20,842 nucleotides of DNA, from positions 1 through 20,842 of the forward strand of contig JAWQRM010000635.1 of the NCBI GenBank assembly GCA_033557675.1, in the 5' to 3' direction. A model generated the notes under the pieces. The model was not told where the DNA came from and searched no databases. It was given only the letters and a program-made list of their open reading frames with translations. The position numbers and the translations under genes are program-made. This document shows positions 9,481-19,728 of this stretch, piece by piece. The stretch is from Coptodactyla brooksi (taxonomy: Eukaryota; Arthropoda; Insecta; Coleoptera; Scarabaeidae). Positions within the stretch are counted from its first letter, which is position 1. The number at the start of each line of letters is the position of its first letter.

Positions 9481-10547
9481 ATCTATGCTATTTTTGGTAG
9501 GTCTGTCCGTCCGTCCGTCCGTCCGTCTGACCGTCTGTGGTTCATTTATCTCCTGCCATATTAGACTGAGTAAAACAATACTTTACATACAAGCTAATTA
9601 TTATATAATCTGGTCACAATAAGGATTTCGTAAAAATTCTACATACGATTGAGGTACTTAACCTAAATTTTTTTTTATTTTGTTACAACTTTTTGTAACG
9701 GAATATATTTTTGTAATCTGCATAAAATTGTGAGTAAAAAACTATAAGGATAGTACATGCTTAAAATCAACGGTTCTCGAGTTATAAGCATAACTAATAT
9801 AAATGCAGTCTTATGGGCCAGGGGGATATTTCGTACTTAATTGCTCTTGTTAGAAAAAAATGTTTCAAATAAAGGTTTCATTACATCAAACTCTTCAGAA
9901 TTTGAAACAGTTTTCGAATATACAGAGTGTTCGGTTTATTTTAAAAACTATCCCACTTCAGATTTTTAAATGGAACACCCTGTATGTTATTATATTTTTG
10001 AAGTCCTTATGAGATTTAAGGGCCACTTTAATTATTATACGTGAGTTCTAAATCGCACTGTTTGAGCGTTATTACACATTTTTGGAAAAAGACGACAGGT
10101 ACGAATGGGATTTTTTTTATATTTAAACCAGGAGCAAGGTAAGAGAAAGTCATGTACGATGTATATCTTCTAGTTTTACTGGTGGTCGACACGTTTCAGC
10201 TTATCCCTATTTTTCAAGACATCAAAGTGTGCAAGGGGAAGCTAGGAAGAAAACAAACATTCTACAGTTCATTTTTTGAAAAGAAGATCTGATTCTTACA
10301 GCACCAATCACACAAGGCAAATATAGCTTCACCTTAAACTCTTACTAACGATTTCCCAACATACATACTCGATAATGCAGTTGCATAACTCGTCGGATGT
10401 GTTTAATGCTCTGTGAACGTTTTAATAAACTTCAAAAGTATTTTTTATCCTGGAGACGCTATTATACTTTATTAGTTATAACTATACATTATATACACAG
10501 CATATTATAGCATTGCTATAAATTATCATAATCTGAAAAATCACTAT
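9481..10547 (-). repeat. right copy of the inverted repeat flanking the HEAT gene
   Basis: Reverse-complement copy of 4611-5506. Its inner edge ATCTATGCTATTTTT is followed by a TCCG microsatellite at about 9504-9528. It then carries matching blocks down to TATAACTATACATTATATA near 10480 and CATAATCTG and ATCACTATTTTT at its outer edge. It is about 170 bp longer than the left copy, with extra material around 9780-9850 and 10020-10110. Confidence 0.85.
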
Positions 10548-10600
10548 TTTTTTTTATATTTAAACCAGGAGCAAGGTAAGAGAAAGTCATCTTCTAGTTT
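10548..10600 (-). repeat. truncated third copy of the repeat core
   Basis: TATATTTAAACCAGGAGCAA followed by GGTAAGAGAAAGTCAT duplicates the segment at about 10117-10155, then skips directly to CTTCTAGTTT. This looks like a partial tandem duplication or a second truncated insertion. Confidence 0.7.
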
Positions 10601-10995
10601 CACTTAATAATAAGAAATAAATCAAACAAGTGACCTAACCAAGAGCAGAAACAGAACTGCCTGTATAATAACGTTAAAAAAAAACATCATCGCAGGATTT
10701 ATCGAAGTTCGACTTATCAAGTAAAAATTACATGTATTTCTCGTGTTTGATGCTATTGCTGAACAATTTGGTTCGACTTATCAAAAATTCCATTTTTTTT
10801 TACAGGTCGGATATTTGATGGTACGAGATAGATGTGAAAGAAGAATTCACATACTACTAACATACACGGTGACGAACGTATCAACTCGGAAAGGAACAAA
10901 CCAATTATAGGAGGGGGGAGGGCTCGAAAATATTCGGAATTTCTTTACAAGAACCTGTATTTAACTTCTTTTTTTACAAGACATCTTTAACACCT
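10601..10995. other. intergenic, possible acceptor and 3' terminal exon
   Basis: Mostly AT-rich. The sequence TTTTTTTTTACAG at about 10793-10805 is a strong splice acceptor. Joined to the donor that overlaps the HEAT stop, it would replace the terminal Q-stop with Q-S-D-I-stop. No other gene is visible. Confidence 0.35.
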
Positions 10996-10999
10996 TCAA

Positions 11000-11140
11000 T
11001 ATACTCTCCATTTTATGTCTAATCGATGATTCCATTGTTGGAAACATTATTCAAACTCGTCTATCCATACGACCGCTTCGTGTGTTTCTTCAGAAACAAA
11101 AAAAAGTCGCACGGAGCAAGGTCAGGTGAGTCAAGTTATT
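11000..11140 (-). pseudogene. mariner-type transposase relic
   Basis: On the minus strand, 11056-11130 reads SPDLAPCDFFLFLKKH. This is the signature around the third catalytic residue of mariner transposases (the PDLAPCD/SDY motif). No other transposase block is recognisable nearby, and the frame stops shortly after. It is a small fragment of one element. Confidence 0.7.
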
Positions 11141-11211
11141 CCGGATACCTTCCAACTTTCTCTATATTTTCGCCTGTTGCGGAAGTTGAAATAAACGAGA
11201 AAACCATTTGA

Positions 11212-11484
11212 TGTCTGTAACGTCAAAACTGATTCTGCAGGATTTTGCTTGTGGGGTCAAAATAAATGGAAATTTCCACTTTAAATTTTCCACAAGACTC
11301 ATGACACATTAGAATTAAGCCCTTTGAAATGTGATTATATTTATTAACTAATTTGTCAAGTAACATTTTATGGAATATTGTAACAAAACATTTTCTTTTC
11401 ATGTTAAGGAGGCATATCTCTGTTATTTAGTATTTTATATAGGTGTTATAATAAATAAACGTCTATTATACCTATTTTTTTTTT
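11212..11484. other. 3' flank of TRAPPC2
   Basis: Non-coding. AATAAA on the minus strand at 11345-11340 lies about 140 nt past the TRAPPC2 stop and is the likely poly(A) signal. A poly-T tract sits at 11475-11486. Confidence 0.45.
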
Positions 11485-11957
11485 TTAAGCATACAAATAT
11501 TTCTTTCCGTACAGCTGTACTTTCTTATCGAAAGCGAGGGACTTTATGGGCGTATTTTCCTCGTAGAACGGGTTCATGGAGTGCTTGATGTACGCCTCGT
11601 ATATCTCGTTAAAGAAATTCTTAATGCCGTCTTCGTTCCTGTTGTCGTGCACCATTACGAAGCGGATTAACCCGGCCGTGACGAACGCAGACACGAACCA
11701 CTGGTTGAACTTGTCCACCGATTTTAAATACATGTTGTGGGTCTTCCACTTGTGCTCGTCTATCAGGTCGAGAGCCGAGTGGGCTATGAACTGATTCAGA
11801 TGGCCGTAATCTTCTTTCTGTTAGGAAATTCTTACCTAGAAGGTTCGATCAGTTGCTCTTTTAACGTTACCTTCGGTTCCTTCACGTTCGTAAACTCCAC
11901 TTCGAAAATAGGATTGTCGTTGTGACCGACGATAACAAAATAATAACTACCGGACAT
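11485..11957 (-). CDS. TRAPPC2: trafficking protein particle complex subunit 2 (sedlin)
   Basis: Core longin-fold subunit of TRAPP complexes, which activate Rab1-type GTPases in ER-to-Golgi and Golgi transport; its human orthologue is mutated in spondyloepiphyseal dysplasia tarda. The CDS is complement(join(11485..11817,11871..11957)), 139 residues against 140 in human. Exon 1 encodes MSGSYYFVIVGHNDNPIFEV. Exon 2 encodes HLNQFIAHSALDLID, NMYLKSVDKFNQWFVSAFVT, NRNEDGIKNFFNEIYEAYIK and SMNPFYEENTPI, all nearly identical to animal sedlin. The 53-nt intron uses GTAACG and TAACAG in phase 0. The tempting donor GTAAGA 18 nt before the acceptor cannot be used. The gene is intact and convergent with the HEAT gene. 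Confidence 0.97.
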
Positions 11958-12099
11958 TTTTTGGAGTTTCTTGGACATTTGGAAGTAATTTTACAACATT
12001 TTTGCGTTAGCTGCTCGAAGGTTATATTTACTTGCTGCTGTCAGTGTCAAAGTCACGTTGTATAGTGCGAGCGAGAAAAATTGAATGTAATTGGTACAC
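11958..12099. other. TRAPPC2 5' flank
   Basis: A short 5' flank before the repeat array. It contains GC-richer sequence around 12005-12075 that may hold the minus-strand promoter. No defined motif. Confidence 0.35.
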
Positions 12100-13860
12100 C
12101 TGGTTTAGGTAATTTTCTGAAGATTGTCTATAATTGTTTAAAAATATTATGAAACATTTAAACTTATATGTAACGCTTTAAAATTTAAATTAAAAGTCAG
12201 TTTAAATTGTAAATTAGTGTGTAACTTAATAACCACCAGAGGTGTACAACTGGTTGCCGAGATAGATTCTTTTTTAAAGATTTGAAAGATTTCTACATTT
12301 TACATAGTTAGGGGTTGTTTCTCAGAAAAGTATAAGATTGTTTATTTTGGTAAACACAACAATTTATATCATGCTTTATATTATTTGCTTACATCATCCT
12401 TTATAGTATGCAACTCAATGACAACCATAGATGTACACCTGGTTGCCTAGTCAGCTTTTGGATGAAAATCAAAAGATTCTGTAAGGCCGAAGATTTCTAC
12501 ATTGTAAATAGTTTGGGGATGGTTCGCAAGTGAATCTAGAATTGTTTATTTTGATATATACAGCAAAATATCGTCTAGCTATGTTTAAAATTGTTAAAAT
12601 TCCCTAATATTGCCCACCATATATTACTTGCAATTGTCAAAAATCACTTAACTGCGTTATCTAGCGCCTGCAGATTGTCTATAATTATTTTAAAATTATA
12701 CGAAACAGCTTGAATGAAATATTTTAAAATTGGATTAAAAATCTTTTTAAATTTTAGAATTCTAAATTTTAATTAGCAGGCAACTTAATGACCATCAGAG
12801 ATGTACAACTGGATGCCGAGGTAGATTTCTTTTTTAAGAAAATCTTTGAAGCCGAAAAATTTCTACATTGTACATAGTGAAATGTTGTTTCTCAGAAAAG
12901 TTTAGAATTGTTTATTTTGGTAAACACACCAATTTATATCATGCTTTATATTATTTGCTGATATCATCCTTTATAGTATGCAACTTAATGATAACTAGAG
13001 GTGTACAACTGGTTGCCTAGTTAGGTTTTGAAAAAGAATCAAAAGGTTTTTTAAGTGGGAAGATTTCTACATTGCAAATAGTGTGGAGATGGTTCTCAGG
13101 TAAGTTTGGTATTATTTACTTTCATAAATACAGTAATATATATCATTCAACGCTTTTATGGTATGCAACTTAATGACCACCAGAAATATACCAAGAAAAC
13201 CAAAAAAATCCTTTAAGTTGGAAGATTTCTACATTTTGAATAATTTGGTATTGATTCTAAGAAAGGTGTTAATTGTGTATTTTTATATAGTTTAATTATA
13301 TAAGTAAACCACATCGACAATTCTAGTTGGAGCCAAATAATTCTTTTTTTAAGAAAATGAAGAAATCGCAATTTCCAAAAGTGCCCAAAATTATCTAATG
13401 AAAGTAAAATCAGCTATTTTACAATTTTAAATAATACGACAATTTATTTAATATTACAGAATACACTTTAAAGTTGCCTAGTTCTGTTAAAATTGCATAA
13501 CATTGTTTAACACCATATATCACTTGTAATTGTCAAAAATCACCTGACTGTATTATCTAGCACCTGCAGATTCTCTAGAGTTATTTTAGAATTACACGAA
13601 ACAGTTTAAAATTATATGAAACACTTAAAAAATTTAAATTAAAAGCTAGTTTAAATTTTAAATTAGTATACAACTTAATGACCACCAGAGGTGTACAACT
13701 GGTTGCCGAGATAGATTGTTTTTTTTAAAGAAAACTTTATGGGTCGAAAAATTTCCACATTCTACATAGTTAGGGGTTGTTCCTCAGAAAAGTTTGAATT
13801 GTTTATTTGAATGAACACAATATATATCGTGCTTTATGTTGTTTGTTTATATCACCTTTA
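12100..13860. repeat. tandem array A, diverged units of about 190 bp
   Basis: The block CAACTTAATGACCACCAGAG followed by GTGTACAACTGGTTGCC starts near 12221, 12411, 12781, 12981, 13166 (truncated) and 13671. Each is followed about 70 bp later by GATTTCTACATT and a TAGTTxGGGxTTGTTTCTCAG block. Most then continue with TTGTTTATTTTGGTAAACAC and TATCATGCTTTATATTATTT. Before the 12221, 12781 and 13671 copies lies an extra module (CTGCAGATTGTCTATAAT... AAATTTAAATTAAAA) at about 12118, 12670 and 13567. The array is therefore a higher-order mix of a short and a long unit. No ORF persists through it. Confidence 0.85.
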
Positions 13861-14600
13861 AAAAAGTAAATTACGAAAAGTGAGGTTAGGTATATGCATA
13901 GATAATATAAACGTCAAAAATAGATTGTTGATAGAAAGGGAATTAATTACTTAATTGTTAGTATGTGGTAATTCATGAATAAAAGATCTAATTTAAAATT
14001 GAATTTGAATTATTAATAGCTCACTTAATTTATGATTTCTCAATCATAATTTAATTAAAATAGTAAATTTCGAAAAGTAAGATAAAGGTTAATTTTCCAC
14101 TGTAATCGTTGACAGATTCCTGAATTTCTAATTCTGAGAATATTTAGTAGATGGCGGAAATTGTCATAATTTAAAAAATTAAAATCTAATTTTAAATTAA
14201 ATTTGAATCCTTAACCTACCTTGCAATTTATAATAAACTTCTGCGTGTCAAATAATTAAAAAATTATGAATTAATGAAAACACTAAATTAGGAAAGGTAA
14301 GGTTGAGAATACCCTTGCGTGATATGAATGTCAAATATAGATTGTTAATAGAAAGGAGATTACTTACTTAGGCATTAATGTGTAGTAATTCAGGAAATTA
14401 GGAACTTATTTGAAATTGAATTTAAACTATTAATATGTACTGTGAATTTCCAATAAGCTTCAACGCGGCTAATGATTCATCAATTATAATTTAATGAAAT
14501 CAGTAAATTTCGAAAAGTGAGGTTAGGAATACGCATAGATAATATAAACGTCAAAAATAGATTGTTGGTAGAATGGGGACTAATTGTTTTTATATTGATA
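13861..14600. repeat. tandem array B, units of about 200-220 bp
   Basis: Four units start at GTAAATTxCGAAAAGTGAGGT near 13866, 14062, 14282 and 14502. Where complete they share ATGCATAGATAATATAAACG, TCAAAAATAGATTGTTGATA and TTTAAAATTGAATTTGAAT. Later units are better preserved in the first 90 bp. The sequence differs from array A, so two repeat families abut with almost no spacer. Confidence 0.8.
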
Positions 14601-15007
14601 TGTAGTAATAGTAGATAATAGATTGAAATATAGGAATACTTAATCTTTTAAATAAATATTTTAATCAGAATCTGCTTTTGATATCCTGAATTGAATAATA
14701 TAAAGTATGAACCCCGATTTCTTTTATTCTCAAATTCCGTTATCAAGTTTTAATTGACGAATTGGGGCTGGCATTCTGCCTGCTTGTTTTTTCTTTCATC
14801 GGTCCTGCGTGATGTTATCGATTTCTGGCTTAGTCCTGCGCGTTCCGCTATAAAATCGCGGATTTACACGCAAATCCTTTATTTAGCACCGAACTTTCGA
14901 GAAAGCGGAACCGGTTTATGGTAGAATTCGAAGCTCGGAGGTAGGTACAGCTTTCCCGGATAGCTTTCGGTTCTTATTGCGAAAAACTGAGCCGGTTTTC
15001 TAGGATC
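14601..15007 (+). promoter_or_regulatory. upstream region of the prohormone gene
   Basis: A TATAAAA box at 14849-14855 in a GC-rich setting, with an ATTTAGCACC start-like site near 14881, gives the usual 30-bp spacing. The 5' UTR would be about 125 nt. A TATA-type promoter fits a tightly regulated, cell-type-specific secreted product. Confidence 0.6.
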
Positions 15008-17658
15008 ATGGGTTTCGCCACAGCGAAATTGCTAGTGGTCTTGGCGTTGTTCACCAAAGTCCAGATTCAGGCCGAAGAAGGATCGTTACGAAGTGCCCTG
15101 AATGCCATCAGCAGACGCCAGCAGGATTTGGGAGATTATCCGAAGTATTCGGACGATTTTTACAATGACCCAGAAAAATACGCGTCTTTCGTCGCCGAAA
15201 CCGGTAACGACCTCGCTTTCCTCAATTCTCCGGACAAGAACAATCAAGGTAAATCATTTCGTAAGCCATTTCTACGATGAAACTTGCCGAAAATTCATTG
15301 TCATCGTATTTGGTCCGTTTTTTTTTTGCACCAACCTGTTGAATAAAATTCTAAACAACCTTCGGCGCTATAGAACTTCATTTAGTTATTCATTCAATTG
15401 GAGAGTCTTTAATACATTTGGTAATCTTAATTAATTAAAGCGCAGTCGCGGACGATCGGCGTTCATTTCGATTAATAAGTTACGCGCACGCGCGGTACCG
15501 TACGAGCGTTCAATATTCGACCTTAACGAATTCTCCGACAGTTTTAGATTCGACGTACGACGATAACGATAGCGTTAACAAAAGACTATCTTCGGCATTT
15601 CGAGAACGTATAGAGGAGGATAAGTCGCGCCAAAAGGAACAGTTTGAAAATATGATTATGAACGATATCAGGAATTCGGAGGAGAACGCGGATTACTTGG
15701 AGTTTTTGCACGAATTGTGGGAAAAGTACGGAAGGAATTATCCTGAGATTTTGAATTATTACACAGACGTCCACGCGAACGCGAAGGGTGATATGAAGAA
15801 ACGAAACCATCCGCACCGTTATACAGGGTTAGGTTTAGATTCCGTAGGGATGAAGAAACGAAGTTACAAGCCGAGCGAGGCCGCCGATTACTTGTACCTA
15901 ATCAATTACGCACCGAAAGAAGATTATTCGATTTCGAAGCGATTTCCAGTAACAAAACGAAGTAGCGATTATTACCCGGTTAAGAGATCCCCGAAGAAGG
16001 AGACGCTAACGAAGACCGATCCTAAAGTAGCAGAAGATTTAAGCAGCATCTTCGATCCGGAACACAAACATCGCTCGACGGAGAAGCCAATCACCAAACC
16101 GAAGAGAACCGAGCACGTAACGGAAACTGAAACGAAGAAACCTCAGGTTACGACAGCTTCGACATCTACGACCTCTACTTCGACGAAACGTCCGGAGAAG
16201 GACGAGGAAGAAGAGAAGGCCGAAGATAAACCGATTCAACTGAAGAAAAAGTCTGTCGATTGGTCGGATTATTTCGGAATAGATCGCAAGAAGAAATCCG
16301 ACAGCATGGATAACGAATGGTTAATGGAACGTTACCATAAAGCCGTCGCGATGGCCACAAAAAGAGATTCCGAAACCGCCCAAGAAGGTAACGAGAAATC
16401 GAGGACGCACAAGAAAACCGCAGAAGATAAAATAAACGAAATGGACGCCAAATTGAAGAACATCGAGTACGCGATCGTGGACGACGCCCTCAAGTTCACC
16501 GGTTCTCACGAAGGAGCCGTCGATTCCAAAGAGATACAAGACGTCAAGGACAGGGTCATCTCCCAACTAGCCACAGCTTACAACCTCGAAAAAATGCGCC
16601 GCGCGCTCGGGGAGTACAGAAAAAGCGTCTTAAAGGAACGGAACAGGATGAGGGACAACGCTAACGAAGATCCGGACAAAATCGACGAAAAACGGTTGTC
16701 GGTACCGCGAAAATCCGCCGAAATGGCGAAGGAAATTGACGACGAAGAATTTGACAATAACATTAGATGCACCGACGAATCGTGCAACAAAGAGAACTAC
16801 GGAGAAGTACTTGACGGACCCAATTTAGGTAAGTTTATTCTGAATACTATCCTATTTCAGATTTTTTAATATAACCACGGTCAAGGTAAGAGAAATTCTC
16901 ATGCAGCGTAACAGATACACGAATACCGGTCGCACAGCAGTCTGAATCTTTATCCTTATCGGGTGTAAATTTTTTAGCATAACTCTGAGCACGACAACTG
17001 TTTAACTCTAACTCGTGTTTTTTATAAATTTTCAGAATACTGTCCGAAAATTCAACGCGTTTGCAGCGAAGTTGCCACAGTGTTAGGGCACTACGGAAAG
17101 GTTTTCGAACCAGCTTGCGCCATGCATCAGATGTGTTTGCTTTGCGTAAGTACCCTTAAGCGTTTGGTCCGAACAGTTAACCCCCGAACCATACCCATCT
17201 AGGTGTTCGTAATATAAAATCGATACCCATATTTTGACGCGTGCAAACATATATAGTTCATTCGCAGCCGCAATTACCATTCCGAATGAAATAAGGGCTT
17301 AAGCAAGTCCTACTATCGATTTTATGTACGATAATGCAGTTTTCGTTTTGTTTATTACCGCTAGTGACCAACAGATGGCATTGTCGTTGGTCTTCGTTGT
17401 AGGTTTTCTGTAATATTAATATTAACTATTAAATTATTAATAATTTATTATTATTAATAATTTCATTCGTTTTAGGCCGACAACAGCTGGTTCAGTCCCA
17501 CGCGCCAGTGCAACCTCCTGTTCTTGAACAAAACCGACTACCTGTGCAATGACGACGTCGAATGCCGCGAGATGGCGCGCCATTCCGTAAGGTACCTCTT
17601 AGACGTGAACCACCTGCTAAGGTCCGAACCGCTGGATACTTGCGAATTGGTCTGCTAA
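15008..17658 (+). CDS. neuropeptide precursor, probably prohormone-4-like
   Basis: Secreted precursor of 606 residues: join(15008..15248,15542..16828,17036..17145,17476..17658), all phases consistent. Residues 1-22 are a signal peptide (MGFATAKLLVVLALFTKVQI, cleavage near QA|EE). Residues 81-480 are charged and full of dibasic sites (NKR, KKR, SKR, TKR, VKR, KKK). These delimit candidate peptides such as FPVT, SSDYYPV and SVDWSDYFGIDR (residues 318-329), and a long tyrosine-rich one from SYKPSEAADYLYLINY. A Thr/Ser/Lys-rich linker sits near 200-235. Residues 490-606 hold 12 cysteines (C490, C495, C512, C519, C537, C543, C546, C558, C570, C576, C602, C606) and one N-glycosylation site (N564). 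From memory, VDWSDYFG resembles the IDLSRFYGH peptides of honeybee prohormone-4. That resemblance is short, so the family name is tentative; the secreted prohormone character is not. Confidence 0.75.
16873..16990 (+). repeat. short dispersed repeat in prohormone intron 2
   Basis: Begins at the core CAAGGTAAGAGAAATTCTCATG and continues through GCAGCGTAACAGATAC and TGAATCTTTATCCTTATCGG to about 16990. A direct copy lies at 18119-18237. Confidence 0.8.
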
Positions 17659-18489
17659 GTTATTAAAACTATCGAAGAATATATTCAAAAAAAAAAAAAT
17701 GAGAGCCATAACGCGCTCCAGTTGATGTACTACGATGTTTCCAAACATATACATACAATGTAGATGTTGCTTAGCGTTGTTAAGTTCTTCCTCGATGTGT
17801 GTCTCATCCCGTATACGTCTGTTTCGAGTTACGTTTTATTGAACATAAAAAAAAACAGGAAAACAACAACGGATTGTTCTGTTATTACTACGTTCCGTTC
17901 GGAAATGACGTTTGTGTTGTTTATATTTTTTGAAAAACTTGTAAAAACAGAGATAACGTGTAATATTTAAAATATACCTTTAAAATTACCCAGCATTTCA
18001 TTTTGTGGTTTTCATCTCCCTCCTTCCTCTTTTAGGTAAGTAATGATTGTGATAATGATTAAAACGTGTCCTTTTTTTACGTTAATGTTATTATATGAGG
18101 CGAAGCTCTTGTGTAGAGGTCGCGATTTTCTTAAGTAAGAGAAACTCTTATGCAGCGTAACAGATACCCGAATACTAGTCGCACAGCGGTCTGAATCTTT
18201 ATCCTTATCGGGTGTAAATCTTTTAGCGTAGCTCTATTCTTTCTTTAGGCGATAGTAATAGATGAATATCTAATTTAATTAAACTTGCACGATCGGTTTC
18301 TTTTAGTGGTCGATTCGTTTAGCATATTTACCATAAATTTTAAATATTCATACGGATATTGAAGTCGGCGCGCGCTTTGAAATTCAATTAAGTAGAATAA
18401 ATTTGTGATTATTTAATTTTCAAATATAAACGTTCTTTCCTTTATAAATATACAAATTCATATATACATAGTGTTTAAAAAAATTAATA
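17659..18489. other. 3' flank of prohormone and intergenic DNA
   Basis: Likely 3' UTR to about 18000, with an A-run at 17687-17699. The rest is AT-rich non-coding DNA carrying one dispersed repeat copy. No supported gene. Confidence 0.5.
18119..18237 (+). repeat. second copy of the prohormone-intron repeat
   Basis: Matches 16873-16990 in the same orientation, including GTCGCACAGCxGTCTGAATC and TTTATCCTTATCGGGTGTAA, with scattered substitutions. The core here has decayed to TAAGTAAGAGAAACTCTTATG. Confidence 0.8.
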
Positions 18490-19728
18490 TTAACGTAAAT
18501 TGGCTGTAATCCAGTCCAGGAAGGCGGAGGTCCTGGTATATACACCGTAATATCCGGGTTCCGCGCATTTCACACCATAGGAAACGACTCCCAATAGATA
18601 AAATGCGAATTTCCCATCGCGCTGTCGTCCCAGCATGAAGGGACCACCGGAATCACCTTTGCAGGAATCCTTCTCTCCAGTGGGATAACCGGCGCAAAGG
18701 ACCTTCTCGTCTATGATCGCCTGTTTCACCGTAGAAAACGCGGCCTTACAGGTATCCGTACTTACTATCGGAAGGTTTATGTACTGAAGCGCACTGCTAG
18801 ATGGTCCCCCTAAAATAACGGTAGTAAATGTTTCCGTCGGAGACAAAGAAAATGTTTTCAGTACTCACTGTAATATATGGAACCCCATCCTGCCACGTAA
18901 CCGCTGTATTTTTCAAACGTCTGCGATCTTAAGCTCGGCTCAGTTGGTAGGCAAACCGGCCAGACGCTCGCTGTAATAGAAAAACATAAAATATAAAAAT
19001 ATTTTAAAATATAAAAAAAAATAGTTTAAAATTATGAAGAATTCGATGTACTGCAACTTTTTTCCCAACAAGAACAGTGACAGTTGTAAAAAATTCCATC
19101 TGTACCTGTCATGACCAACTAGTTGATGTGTACATCCCTCGTGACTTTCTCTTACCTTGACCTTGTTTCAATTACGACAATTTCGTAATGTGTTTTGGAA
19201 AATATCGAAGAAATATTTTAGATCTAGGCTTGACTGTTCTAAAATATTCAAAAAAGGTAAAGAGTAATCAAAGCAACCATAATAAATATAATCGACATCC
19301 GCTGTATTGAAATATTACGTATTGTCTTCGAAATGTCAATGCCGCCGGCGTTTCGTGGATATCAAAACGTATTGAATTTGTTTATAAACCGTGTACTAAC
19401 GAAATGAATGCCATTCAAGGATTTAGCGCTGTCGAAAAATAGGTTTCTTTTGTCGCGCGTTAGTCACACGCAACAGGATGCGCAGAACGCCGACCGACGG
19501 CGACGTCCGCGTCGACGTTGTGCGCATCCCGTACATAACTCTTGCGAAACCGCGTTTGAATACTTACGATGTTCGACCTTATTTGCGAGCGTCAGTATGG
19601 CGATGTCGTTCGTGTAATGGATGGTATTGTAGTCGTCGTGGACTACTTTATTAACTATCGGAATGTCAACCGGATTAGCCCCATCCGTATCCGAATACAA
19701 TTCCAGTTCTCCCACGCGGGCTAAGTAC
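18490..19728 (-). CDS. S1A serine protease, CLIP-type, 3' exons only
   Basis: Chymotrypsin-fold protease, probably of the extracellular CLIP-domain cascades used in insect immunity, clotting or development. Three exons: complement(join(18490..18809,18869..18970,19568..19728)), about 193 residues, phases consistent. The first visible exon reads YLARVGELELYSDTDGANPV and carries the catalytic Asp in NDIAILTL. The second carries WPVCLP and VAGWG. The last carries DSCKGDSGGPFML, with the catalytic Ser and an Asp six residues before it that predicts trypsin-like cleavage after Arg or Lys. GVVSYGVKCAEPGYYGVYTR is typical of CLIP-protease catalytic domains such as Bi-VSP-like enzymes. The exon with the catalytic His (TAAHC) and any CLIP domain are not found in 19729-20842 and are probably beyond the right edge. 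Confidence 0.88.
19040..19260 (+). repeat. dispersed repeat copy inside a protease intron
   Basis: Contains CTGTACCTGTCATGACC, ACTAGTTGATGTGTACATCC, GACTTTCTCTTACCTTGACC and TTTCGTAATGTGTTTTGGAA. The last three recur in the same order at 20470-20560. The first matches the far end of that copy, so parts of two units seem joined here. It lies in the 597-nt intron 18971-19567, whose remainder shows nothing else. Confidence 0.75.

Noticed and set aside
9504..9532. TCCG direct repeats as a possible CRISPR-like or regulatory array
   Set aside because: A 4-bp microsatellite, present in rc form in the left arm of the same repeat; no spacers.
11026..11211. 61-codon plus-strand frame with KKKSHGARSGES
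   Set aside because: It is the antisense of the mariner motif SPDLAPCDFFLF on the minus strand.
13866..14530. GAGGTTAGG motifs resembling insect telomeric TTAGG
   Set aside because: They occur once per 200-bp satellite unit and never in tandem, so they are part of array B and not telomere sequence.
15249..15434. Read-through frame after prohormone exon 1
   Set aside because: It begins at a GTAAAT donor, loses precursor character, and the phase-1 acceptor at 15541 restores it.
16039..16790. Minus-strand frames opposite prohormone exon 2
   Set aside because: Low-complexity antisense shadows of the Lys/Glu-rich coding exon.
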